A stretch of 22,620 nucleotides of DNA from Candidatus Culexmicrobium profundum (lineage in GTDB: Archaea; Thermoproteota; Methanomethylicia; Culexarchaeales; Culexmicrobiaceae). Position 1 is the stretch's first letter, and the number at the start of each line of letters is the position of its first letter. The stretch spans positions 1-22,620 of the forward strand of contig JANZKD010000011.1 of NCBI GenBank assembly GCA_025061245.1, given 5' to 3'. Positions 14,949 to 21,899 of the stretch are shown piece by piece. Made by a program: the position numbers and the translations under genes. Under the pieces are notes generated by a model, which had not been told where the DNA came from, searched no databases, and was given only the letters and a program-made list of their open reading frames with translations.

Positions 14949-17342
14949 CTAAAATTTGATTTTTTCACGTTTTTCAGGTTTTACTGGACCTAATCTTTCA
15001 GCAATTGCTACTAGCTCATTTAAGTTTTTGGCTAATCTCTCAGCAGTATCTACTGCTATTGTATCAAATCTAATTCTTCTAGTATCGATTCTATATTTTC
15101 TTAGCATTCTTCTCGTCTTTCGTATTAGATCATTTATTACATCTAATACTTTCGGATGGTATGGAGATCCCCCTGGAAGGCAATCTCCAATGAATACTCC
15201 ATCTGCACCATACCTGAAGGCACTTAGAATTATTCTTGGTGTAAGCCTACTTGAACTTGGAACCCTTATTATTCTCATCTTGTCAGTGTATTGAATTCTA
15301 CTTGTTCCAGCAAGATCTGCAGCTTTGTAAGTGCATGAATCATCAAAGAATGCTATGACTCTAATTTCATTGGGTTTTTTGCTTTCAAGTGCAGCTTTAA
15401 TTTCAGCTATTAATTGTTCTTCAGTATAATGTCTAAGATCTATGGCATTTTTGGGACAATATGGAATACAGCTACCACACCCATTACATATTGCCTCATT
15501 AATTGTAACTGTGTTATTCTCCGCTAATATTGCACCTAACGGGCATTTTTCAATGCAAATTCCACATCCATCACATAAATCAGTCTTAATGAAAGCTTTG
15601 ATTGGTTCTAATGTTATTTTTCTCTGGCTAATTAGTCTTAGTGCTCTTCCTGCGGCTGCACTTGCTTGAGCCACTGTGTCTGCAATGTCCTTGGGACCTT
15701 GAGCACACCCGCAAATGAAAATTCCTTCTCTGAGTGTGTCAACTGGTCTATATTTTGGATGTGCTTCTAGGAAGAAGCCTCCTGGACCAACTGTTATTCT
15801 AAGTTTTTTGGCTAGTTCTTCTGATCCCTTGCTTGGTACTAAACCTACAGACAGTACTACTAGATCGAATTCCATTTCAATAAACTTTCCAGTTAGTGTG
15901 TCTTCTGCTCTTACAATAACATTCTTAGTAATGGGGTCCTCAATTATTTCAGCCACCTTTCCTCTTATAAAGTGAATTCCCATTTCCTGGGCACGCATAT
16001 AGTATTCTTCAAAACCTTTTCCAAAAGCTCTAATATCAATGTAGAAGATGTAAACATCTCTTGTAATGTCTTGACGTTTAAGTATCATTGCCTGCTTAAT
16101 TGCATACATACAGCATACTCGTGAGCAATCTATGCGGTTTATTTGTTCATCTCTGGAGCCTACGCATTGAATGAAAGCTATTTTCTTGGCTATTTTTCCA
16201 TCAGATAATCTTACCACTTTACCTGATGTTGGGCCGGTGGGCATGACGAGTCTTTCAAGTTGCGGTGCGATTATTACATTGGCATATTTTCCATATCCAT
16301 AATTTTCAAGTGTAGTTGCATCAAATAGGTCGTATCCAGTTGCAACAATAATGGCATCAACAGTGATAGTAACCTTTTTCTCAGTATCCTTAAAGTTTAT
16401 TGCGCCAGGAAGGCAGACTAATGCGCATAACCAGCATTCACCCTCATTTAGATATAAACAGTGCTCACCATCGATTAAATACTTGTATGGTACTGCCATG
16501 GCATGGGGGACATAAATTGCTTTTCGCATTCTCAGTCCCCAATCAAATTCATCTGGAACTTCCACTGGGCATACTTCAGCACATGAGCCGCAAGCATCAC
16601 ATCTATCCATGTCAACATATCTAGGTTTAACTCTAATTGTAACCCTATAGTTTCCTACATATCCTTCAATATTTTCAATTTCACTATATGTGAACAGTTT
16701 TATGTTAGGATGATTGTAAACGTCGGCCATTTTAGGGGACAGAATACAGAGTGAACAATCGTCAGTTGGAAAGGTATAGCTGAGCTGAGCCATTCTCCCT
16801 CCAATTGTTGGCTCTCTCTCGACTAAATATACTTCACATCCTGAATCAGCTAAATCTAATGCAGCTTGTATTCCTGCAATCCCTCCTCCTATGACTAAAA
16901 CTCTATTTCCAATTGGGATCTCCTTAATTTCCAATGCCTCATTCAATTTGGCTTTTGCAATGGCCATTGCAACTTGATCCTTAGCCTTCTCTGTTGCACC
17001 TTTTGGATTATCTGCATGTACCCACGAATCCTGCTCCCTTATATTTGCCATTTCAAGAAGATAGGGATTTACTCCTGCCTCTTTTAATAATTTCATAAAT
17101 GTTGGTTCATGAAATTTTGGTGAACATGCTGCTATAACTACTCTATTCAGTTTAAATTTCTTAATGTCATCTAGAATCATTTTCTGTCCAGCTTCAGAGC
17201 ATACGTGTTCATGATCTCTAGCAATAACTACTCCAGGTATTTTCTCTGCAAATTTTCTTACTTCTTCAACATCAACAACATTAGATATATTACCTCCACA
17301 GTGGCATACATATACGCCTATTCGTACGTCGTCACTTTGCAC
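14949..17342 (-). CDS. hdrA: HdrA with C-terminal MvhD-like domain
   Basis: A 797-residue FAD/Fe-S protein, the electron-bifurcating hub of soluble Hdr complexes. Numbered from GTG 17342: an N-terminal HdrA domain (Y-V-C-H-C-G-G-N-I), FAD site G-G-G-I-A-G at 152-157, F-P-T-D-D-C-S-L-C at about 191-199, and a [4Fe-4S] motif C-D-A-C-G-S-C-A-E-V-C-P at 248-259. Next come four Cys between about 295 and 310, the HdrA-specific C-x3-C-C (S-R-V-C-C-M-Y) near 406-412, and two ferredoxin motifs at about 590-630. Residues about 658-785 resemble MvhD/FlpD, the link to a hydrogenase or dehydrogenase, but only two of its usual cysteines remain. GTG 17342 is preferred to ATG 17411 because GGTGAT lies four bases upstream, a TATA box lies 40 bases upstream inside the longer reading frame, and homologues start with this segment. 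First gene of hdrA-hdrC-hdrB-frdB-frdA. Confidence 0.93.
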   Translation of the reverse strand: MQSDDVRIGVYVCHCGGNISNVVDVEEVRKFAEKIPGVVIARDHEHVCSEAGQKMILDDIKKFKLNRVVIAACSPKFHEPTFMKLLKEAGVNPYLLEMANIREQDSWVHADNPKGATEKAKDQVAMAIAKAKLNEALEIKEIPIGNRVLVIGGGIAGIQAALDLADSGCEVYLVEREPTIGGRMAQLSYTFPTDDCSLCILSPKMADVYNHPNIKLFTYSEIENIEGYVGNYRVTIRVKPRYVDMDRCDACGSCAEVCPVEVPDEFDWGLRMRKAIYVPHAMAVPYKYLIDGEHCLYLNEGECWLCALVCLPGAINFKDTEKKVTITVDAIIVATGYDLFDATTLENYGYGKYANVIIAPQLERLVMPTGPTSGKVVRLSDGKIAKKIAFIQCVGSRDEQINRIDCSRVCCMYAIKQAMILKRQDITRDVYIFYIDIRAFGKGFEEYYMRAQEMGIHFIRGKVAEIIEDPITKNVIVRAEDTLTGKFIEMEFDLVVLSVGLVPSKGSEELAKKLRITVGPGGFFLEAHPKYRPVDTLREGIFICGCAQGPKDIADTVAQASAAAGRALRLISQRKITLEPIKAFIKTDLCDGCGICIEKCPLGAILAENNTVTINEAICNGCGSCIPYCPKNAIDLRHYTEEQLIAEIKAALESKKPNEIRVIAFFDDSCTYKAADLAGTSRIQYTDKMRIIRVPSSSRLTPRIILSAFRYGADGVFIGDCLPGGSPYHPKVLDVINDLIRKTRRMLRKYRIDTRRIRFDTIAVDTAERLAKNLNELVAIAERLGPVKPEKREKIKF

Positions 17343-17346
17343 ATCT

Positions 17347-17387
17347 ATCACCGTTAATGAAGCATCATATAGAACATTATATATATT
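17347..17387 (-). promoter_or_regulatory. hdrA promoter (TATA box) and ribosome binding site
   Basis: On the minus strand AATATATATAA (17387-17377) is a strong TATA box that predicts a start of transcription near 17355. GGTGAT (17352-17347) is the Shine-Dalgarno for GTG 17342. Both lie inside the longer reading frame from ATG 17411, so that ATG would not be transcribed from this promoter. The region 17343-17475 also holds the promoter of the divergent operon. Confidence 0.6.
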
Positions 17388-17429
17388 GCTTTTTCTTTTA
17401 CATTTATCCATAAAAGTGTCTACGCGTAA

Positions 17430-17466
17430 ACTATTTAAGATGAAGATTAATGATAACGTAAGGAGG
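17430..17466 (+). promoter_or_regulatory. Promoter region and strong ribosome site of the lipoyl-protein/hydrogenase operon
   Basis: AGGAGGT at 17461-17467 is a strong Shine-Dalgarno nine bases before ATG 17476. ACTATTTAAG (17430-17439) is the best TATA-like element on the plus strand, but from it transcription would begin at or just before the ribosome site, so the exact promoter is uncertain. Only about 130 bases separate this start from the hdrA start, so the two redox operons share a control region. Confidence 0.4.
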
Positions 17467-17475
17467 TTGATTTAA

Positions 17476-17871
17476 ATGAGTACTGAGTATGAGGTTAGGG
17501 AAGGTCTTTACTATACACCTGATCATACATGGGCTGAAGTTTTACCTGATGGAACCGTAAAGGTGGGAATAACAGACTATGCACAGAAGATGCTGAAGAC
17601 TGTTAGAAGAATTAGACTTGAATCTGTGGGTGCTGAAGTGGAGCAATTCGAACCCTTCGGAATAATTGAGTCAACCAAAGCTACTAGTGATTTAATTGCC
17701 CCCGTATCTGGAGTTATAAAGAAGGTTAATGAAAATGCATTACGTCAGCCCTCCATTGTAAACATTGATCCTTATGGTAGTGGATGGCTTATTATAATTG
17801 AGCCATCAAATTTAGATGAAGAGTTAGCTGAATTATTAGATGCTGAAGGATATAAAGAAGAAATGGTCTAA
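17476..17871 (+). CDS. gcvH: GcvH-like lipoyl carrier protein (possible LbpA-type partner of Hdr)
   Basis: A 131-residue protein of the glycine cleavage H family. Y-T-P-D-H-T-W-A (13-20) is the family start. The lipoylation loop reads I-I-E-S-T-K-A-T-S-D-L (63-73) with the modified lysine intact at K68, then A-P-V-S-G-V-I. N-I-D-P-Y-G-S-G-W-L-I follows at 96-106. H protein normally carries an aminomethyl group for glycine cleavage, but no gcvP or gcvT gene is in the window. Instead it heads an operon with a ferredoxin, an HdrB-like protein and a hydrogenase, opposite HdrABC. In sulfur oxidisers a GcvH-like protein (LbpA) works with sHdr as a lipoyl sulfur/electron carrier. By analogy, the dihydrolipoyl/lipoyl pair here could be the dithiol/disulfide handled by the HdrB proteins. 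Family is certain; the redox role is inference. No lipoate ligase gene is seen. Confidence 0.88.
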   Translation: MSTEYEVREGLYYTPDHTWAEVLPDGTVKVGITDYAQKMLKTVRRIRLESVGAEVEQFEPFGIIESTKATSDLIAPVSGVIKKVNENALRQPSIVNIDPYGSGWLIIIEPSNLDEELAELLDAEGYKEEMV

Positions 17872-17890
17872 ACTAATGAGTGACTGAGCT

Positions 17891-18355
17891 ATGACTGATG
17901 AAAAATCCCAAAAAGTACTTCTATATAATCCAGGTAAGTGTTCAGGCTGCCTATACTGCATGATCGTTTGCTCATACTCACATTTCAATGAAATTTCACT
18001 TGAAAAAGCTCATTTAGAAGTAGTTCAAGACCCATTCAACATAAATAGTTTCATAAATGCTCACTGTGCACACTGCTATTATCCATACTGTGAAGCTGCA
18101 TGTCCTACAGATCCCAAAGCCATCTATAAGGATGAGGAAACTGGATTCGTCTTAATAAATCCAAGTCTATGCATTGGATGCAAAAGCTGCAACTATGCAT
18201 GCCCACTATCAATCCCACATTTCGATGAAACTCTTAAGATCAGTGTTAAATGCGATGCATGTAAAGGAGATTTCCTATGCGCTAAATACTGTAGTACTGG
18301 TGCATTAAGAGTAGTCACACGTGAAGAAGCATTGGAGGCTATTAAAATTGAGTGA
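17891..18355 (+). CDS. Four-cluster [4Fe-4S] electron carrier (CooF/HycB-like)
   Basis: A 154-residue ferredoxin with sixteen cysteines arranged for four [4Fe-4S] clusters: C17/C20/C23/C27, C59/C62/C67/C71, C94/C97/C100/C104 and C121/C124/C130/C134. The layout, with an opened-out second motif (H-C-A-H-C-Y-Y-P-Y-C) and a fourth motif C-D-A-C then C and C, is that of the CooF/HycB/HydN group. Those proteins relay electrons between an oxidoreductase and a membrane hydrogenase. It lies 19 bases after the lipoyl protein gene. Its ribosome site is weak (TGAG). The next small gene starts inside its last codons, so the two are translationally coupled. It probably connects the HdrB-like or lipoyl protein to the hydrogenase small subunit. 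Confidence 0.85.
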   Translation: MTDEKSQKVLLYNPGKCSGCLYCMIVCSYSHFNEISLEKAHLEVVQDPFNINSFINAHCAHCYYPYCEAACPTDPKAIYKDEETGFVLINPSLCIGCKSCNYACPLSIPHFDETLKISVKCDACKGDFLCAKYCSTGALRVVTREEALEAIKIE

Positions 18356-18626
18356 AAAGGAAATCAGACTATATCCTCTCAGAAAGAAAATTAGAGGTTT
18401 ACCCCCAGCTTTTAGATCACCTACACGTGGAATTATATCATATGGTCATGTTCCACGGTTATCTGGTTTCCTTCAAAGAACGAGAGTTAAAATAGGTTTA
18501 TCAAAAACCCCACCTACAGCCTATGAAGTTAAACAAGCCGTAGAGGAAATTCAAAAAATAGTTAAGGAAACTGGTTTAGACGTTAAAATTACCTGGGATT
18601 GGAAGAGGAAGAGGATGAGATATTAG
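18348..18626 (+). CDS. Small basic protein of unknown function
   Basis: I do not recognise this 92-residue protein. It starts with TTG 18348, with GGAGG nine bases upstream inside the ferredoxin gene, and overlaps that gene's stop by eight bases; a longer frame from ATG 18321 has no ribosome site. It is strongly basic, with a Pro/Arg/Gly-rich first half (G-L-P-P-A-F-R-S-P-T-R-G) and an amphipathic helix in the second half (Y-E-V-K-Q-A-V-E-E-I-Q-K-I-V-K). It ends W-D-W-K-R-K-R-M-R-Y. It has no cysteine, no membrane segment and no signal peptide. Its tight packing between an Fe-S carrier and an HdrB-like gene suggests a small structural or assembly part of the same complex. Confidence 0.7.
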   Translation: MSEKEIRLYPLRKKIRGLPPAFRSPTRGIISYGHVPRLSGFLQRTRVKIGLSKTPPTAYEVKQAVEEIQKIVKETGLDVKITWDWKRKRMRY

Positions 18627-18635
18627 GTGATTAGA

Positions 18636-19502
18636 ATGATGAGCTATTCACTATTTCTTGGATGTTACATTCCTGCAATGCAACCCTTCGCTGAAGCCGC
18701 GTTACGTAAAATTGCTCCTAAATTGAATATAAATCTCATAGATATTGTTGGTGCAACCTGCTGTCCTGTTCCTGAAATCTCTCGTCTAATTGATTATGAA
18801 ACATGGTTAATTATTGCAGCCAGAAATCTAGCTTTAGCTGAAGCAAATAAAAAAGATATTCTAACGTTATGTAACGGATGCTGGGAAACATTAATGGAAG
18901 CTAGAGAAGAATTGCTCAAAGAACCTAAATTGAGGAGTAAAGTAAATGAATACCTGAGAACATTGAATAAGAGGTTTGTTGGAAGCATTGAAGTTAAGCA
19001 TTTTGTTCAAATATTAGTTGAAGATGTAGGATTGGATAAAATTAAGGAGAATATTAAAATTGATTTAGGAAATTTAAGAGTTGCAGTTCATCCTGGATGT
19101 AAGTTGTATAAGAGTGAAAATGAAAGATTTGCACAATACTTAAAGGATATTGTGAAGGCTATTGGTGTACAAGTTGTTGAATATGATATTGAAAGAGTTT
19201 GTTGCGGTTACCCATTAATGCTCGCTTCAGTTGACAAAGCAATAAATGAGCGGAGCAAATGGAAGCTTGATGCTATGAAGAATAATGGTGCCGACTGTAT
19301 TATTGTTGTTTGTCCAGCATGTTATGATCAATTTGAGAAAGCTCAATTAGCACTTAAAGATGAAGGATTAGAATACAATTTACCTGTACTTCACTTATCT
19401 GAGCTTCTAGCTTTAGCATTTGGCTTAAAACCTGAAGATTTTGGTTTAAATCAACACGGCGTGAGCTGTGAAGGTGTACTTGAAAAATTGAAGGTGAAAT
19501 AA
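18636..19502 (+). CDS. Second HdrB-like CCG-domain protein
   Basis: A 288-residue HdrB homologue with both CCG domains complete: F-L-G-C-Y (C10), A-T-C-C-P (C42-C43) and L-C-N-G-C-W, then H-P-G-C-K, R-V-C-C-G-Y and V-C-P-A-C-Y. These would bind two non-cubane [4Fe-4S] clusters for disulfide reduction or dithiol oxidation. ATG 18636 (or the adjacent ATG 18639) follows GGTGAT at 18626-18631; the longer frame from GTG 18627 lies within that site. It differs clearly in sequence from the HdrB at 13703-14560, so it is not a recent duplicate. There is no hdrC next to it; the four-cluster ferredoxin two genes upstream may take that role. Its place beside a lipoyl protein and a hydrogenase suggests a disulfide-linked branch of the hydrogenase, which is inference. 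Confidence 0.87.
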   Translation: MMSYSLFLGCYIPAMQPFAEAALRKIAPKLNINLIDIVGATCCPVPEISRLIDYETWLIIAARNLALAEANKKDILTLCNGCWETLMEAREELLKEPKLRSKVNEYLRTLNKRFVGSIEVKHFVQILVEDVGLDKIKENIKIDLGNLRVAVHPGCKLYKSENERFAQYLKDIVKAIGVQVVEYDIERVCCGYPLMLASVDKAINERSKWKLDAMKNNGADCIIVVCPACYDQFEKAQLALKDEGLEYNLPVLHLSELLALAFGLKPEDFGLNQHGVSCEGVLEKLKVK

Positions 19503-19504
19503 AT

Positions 19505-19948
19505 ATGAAGTTTAAACAAAGGGTAATGATTTATTCGCCGTGGGTTTATCATCTTCATGCTGGCGGATGTAATGGATGTGATATTGAGCTTGTTGCAGTT
19601 TTAACTCCAAGATTTGATGTTGAAAGATTTGGAATAACTTTAGTTAGCTCGCCTAGACATGCTGATATTTTAATTGTGACAGGGCCAGTGCCTAAGCAGA
19701 TTGCTCCCTTCCTTAAGAGAACTTATGAGCAGGTGCCTAATCCAAAAGTTGTGGTTGCAATTGGTGCATGTGCATGTTCTGGGGGAGTCTTTAATGATGC
19801 TGAGGGAGAAGAAACCTATGCACATATAGGAGGAGTTGATAAGCTTATTCCAGTTGACGTATATGTTCCTGGATGTCCTCCTAAACCTGAAGCCATTGTG
19901 GATGGTGTAGTGAAGGCAATAAAAATATTGGCTGAGAAGGTGAAATAA
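19505..19948 (+). CDS. [NiFe] hydrogenase small subunit, group 4 (EchC/MbhJ/NuoB-like)
   Basis: A 147-residue small subunit of the complex I/energy-converting hydrogenase family. It holds the proximal [4Fe-4S] cluster ligands C22 and C25 (G-C-N-G-C-D-I-E), C89 (I-G-A-C-A-C-S-G-G) and C124 (V-P-G-C-P-P-K-P-E-A-I). It is short, with no signal peptide and no C-terminal clusters, as in Ech/Mbh and NuoB. It passes electrons between the [NiFe] site of the large subunit and ferredoxin-type partners on the cytoplasmic side. GGTGA seven bases upstream supports the start. The upstream stop is two bases away and the downstream gene begins with no gap. Confidence 0.9.
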   Translation: MKFKQRVMIYSPWVYHLHAGGCNGCDIELVAVLTPRFDVERFGITLVSSPRHADILIVTGPVPKQIAPFLKRTYEQVPNPKVVVAIGACACSGGVFNDAEGEETYAHIGGVDKLIPVDVYVPGCPPKPEAIVDGVVKAIKILAEKVK

Positions 19949-20236
19949 ATGAAATATAAAAGCTTACCCTTATCTATTGCATCTATAGTTCTCATTATAT
20001 CTTTAATATTAACCTATGCTGTGAAAAGTCCATTAATTTCAATGTTATCTTTTGAATTATTTGTTACATCTGCCGCCTACTTCATATTAATATTTTCACT
20101 TCACATTTTAAGACCTAGAAAAATAGATCCTGAGAGAATATTCTTGTCAGGTTTGGCTAAACCACCCTATCTACATCCTGATGAGATATATGTGTTTAAA
20201 TTATCTATGAAATCGAGGAGTAAGGATAATGAATGA
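19949..20236 (+). CDS. Small two-helix membrane protein, possibly NuoK/MrpC-like
   Basis: A 95-residue protein with two membrane helices (about 7-25 and 29-52) and a polar, basic C-terminal half. Aligned by eye and without gaps to NuoK, the loop and second helix (K-S-P-L-I-S-M-L-S-F-E-L) match the NuoK pattern R-N-L-x-x-M-L-I-G-L-E. The glutamate falls at residue 36, the number of the conserved proton-path Glu of E. coli NuoK. NuoK has a third helix with another Glu; here that part is replaced by a soluble tail containing L-A-K-P-P-Y-L-H-P-D-E. It begins directly after the small subunit stop and overlaps an in-frame upstream start of the large subunit. A role in ion translocation or in anchoring is plausible. 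The NuoK relation is weak evidence from one short alignment. Confidence 0.6.
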   Translation: MKYKSLPLSIASIVLIISLILTYAVKSPLISMLSFELFVTSAAYFILIFSLHILRPRKIDPERIFLSGLAKPPYLHPDEIYVFKLSMKSRSKDNE

Positions 20237-20262
20237 TCATTCAAGCTAATGGTGGTAATATA

Positions 20263-21894
20263 ATGATTAATGTAAAAGAAGTCCTTGGGAAATTAAGAGA
20301 TATACTTTCCCCAGATTTTCAAGTTACTAGAATCGATAGAAATGGTAGACACATTTACATTGAGACGTCCTCTCAAAAACTATTGGATGCTGCAAAGTTT
20401 TTGTTAGATATTGATGGACGGCTTATTCATGTTACTGCATCAGACTTAGGGTTTAGAGGAATAAAATTACTGCATGTATATTCCTTTGATCATCTAGTAA
20501 AGAATTTACATTTAATTTTATATGCTATTCTACCTAGGGATAATCCAGTGGCTCCGTCAACAGCAAGTTTAACCTATCAATCCAACTGGGCTGAAAGGGA
20601 AACTATGGAGTTAATGGGAGTTAAATTTGAGAATCATCCTGACCCACGCCACATATTTCTTCCATTTGAATGGCCTGAACCAGTTGAATCAAGTAAAGAG
20701 TGGAAGACAGTAAAGTTAGAGAGAAATGTTATTTTACCAATTGGACCTTATCATCCTGCTCTAATTGAGGGAGGATATTTTAAAATTAAAGTTGATGGTG
20801 AAGATATTTTAGATGTTGATATAAAAGTTGGTTTCAATCATAGAGGTATAATGAGATTAGCTGAAAGACGAAGTTTTTGGAAAAATGTTTTTCTTGTAAG
20901 TAGAGTTTGTGGTATCTGCAATATTTGTCATCCATTAGCTTACTTAAATGCAGTGGAAAATCTATTCAAAATCGATGTTCCAGACAGAGCCAAGTATATT
21001 CGAACATTACTTGCAGAGTTAAATAGAATTCATAGTCACTTCCTATGGTTAGGTGTTGCTGGAGAGTTAATTGGCTTTAAAACACTTTTAATGTGGACTT
21101 GGAAAGCCCGTGAATTAGTTCAAGACTGTGTTGAGTTGATTACTGGAAACAGAGTACATATGGATGCTGTAATAATTGGAGGAAGCCGAATTGACTTAAC
21201 TGATGAAATGATAAATAAAGTTAGAGAGAAGCTTCTAGCCTTCAAATCCCAGGCAGAAAGAATCATAGATATTGTCTACGATAGTGGTTTGGTTAGAAAG
21301 AGAACCGAAAACATAGGTGTGCTAAAGTTACCTGAAGCAAAAAATGCAGGTATTGTGGGGCCAACAGCTAGAGCCAGTGGATGGAAAATTGATGTCAGAA
21401 AGGACAGCCCATATGACGCTTATGGTGATGAGTACACTTCATGGGACGTAGTTACAGATGAGGGAAGTGATGTACTTGCAAGAGTTATTGTAAGATGTAA
21501 AGAAACTCTAGTTTCGATAGATATTTGCATGCAATGTCTAGATGCATTAAAGCGTGTTCACGGCCCTATAATTCATAAAGAAAGATTTGAAATTCCTGAG
21601 GGTGAAGCCATAGGCAAGTCGGAGGCTCCAAGAGGCGAGCTATTATATTATATTGTTTCTAATGGAACTATTAATCCACATACCGTACGTATTAGAACTC
21701 CAAGTTACAGGAATATAGCCGCATTAAAGTACATGATTCCAGGTTATACACTCGCAGATGTTCCAATTATAATTGGAAGTGTCGATCCATGCTTTGCATG
21801 CACGGATAGGGTTATAATAGTTGATGAAAAGCATGGTAAAAAGCAGGTTATGTCATATGATCTATTCTTGAAGAAGTATCTTAAGAGGAGATGA
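20263..21894 (+). CDS. [NiFe] hydrogenase large subunit with N-terminal NuoC-like domain, group 4
   Basis: A 543-residue fusion. Residues 1-140 are a NuoC/EchD-like domain ending in W-A-E-R-E-T-M-E-L-M-G and H-P-D-P-R-H-I-F-L-P. From about 155 it is the NuoD/hydrogenase large subunit: G-P-Y-H-P-A-L-I-E-G-G, F-N-H-R-G-I, R-V-C-G-I-C (C216, C219) and D-P-C-F-A-C-T-D-R (C510, C513). All four nickel-binding cysteines are present, so this is a hydrogenase and not a complex I subunit, where they are lost. The Arg in place of the final His of D-P-C-x-x-C-x-x-H is usual in group 4. About 30 residues follow the last Cys, resembling a NuoD-like tail; whether a maturation protease cuts it is unclear. 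ATG 20263 is preferred to ATG 20233 because GGTGGT lies six bases upstream. Confidence 0.92.
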   Translation: MINVKEVLGKLRDILSPDFQVTRIDRNGRHIYIETSSQKLLDAAKFLLDIDGRLIHVTASDLGFRGIKLLHVYSFDHLVKNLHLILYAILPRDNPVAPSTASLTYQSNWAERETMELMGVKFENHPDPRHIFLPFEWPEPVESSKEWKTVKLERNVILPIGPYHPALIEGGYFKIKVDGEDILDVDIKVGFNHRGIMRLAERRSFWKNVFLVSRVCGICNICHPLAYLNAVENLFKIDVPDRAKYIRTLLAELNRIHSHFLWLGVAGELIGFKTLLMWTWKARELVQDCVELITGNRVHMDAVIIGGSRIDLTDEMINKVREKLLAFKSQAERIIDIVYDSGLVRKRTENIGVLKLPEAKNAGIVGPTARASGWKIDVRKDSPYDAYGDEYTSWDVVTDEGSDVLARVIVRCKETLVSIDICMQCLDALKRVHGPIIHKERFEIPEGEAIGKSEAPRGELLYYIVSNGTINPHTVRIRTPSYRNIAALKYMIPGYTLADVPIIIGSVDPCFACTDRVIIVDEKHGKKQVMSYDLFLKKYLKRR

Positions 21895-21899
21895 CGCAT

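Noticed and set aside
17343..17411. HdrA extended to ATG 17411
   Set aside because: The TATA box and the GGTGAT site for GTG 17342 fall inside the added 23 codons, and the family starts at the later point.
17476..17871. Calling the locus a glycine cleavage system because of the GcvH-like protein
   Set aside because: No gcvP, gcvT or dihydrolipoamide dehydrogenase gene is in the window, and all neighbours are Hdr or hydrogenase genes.
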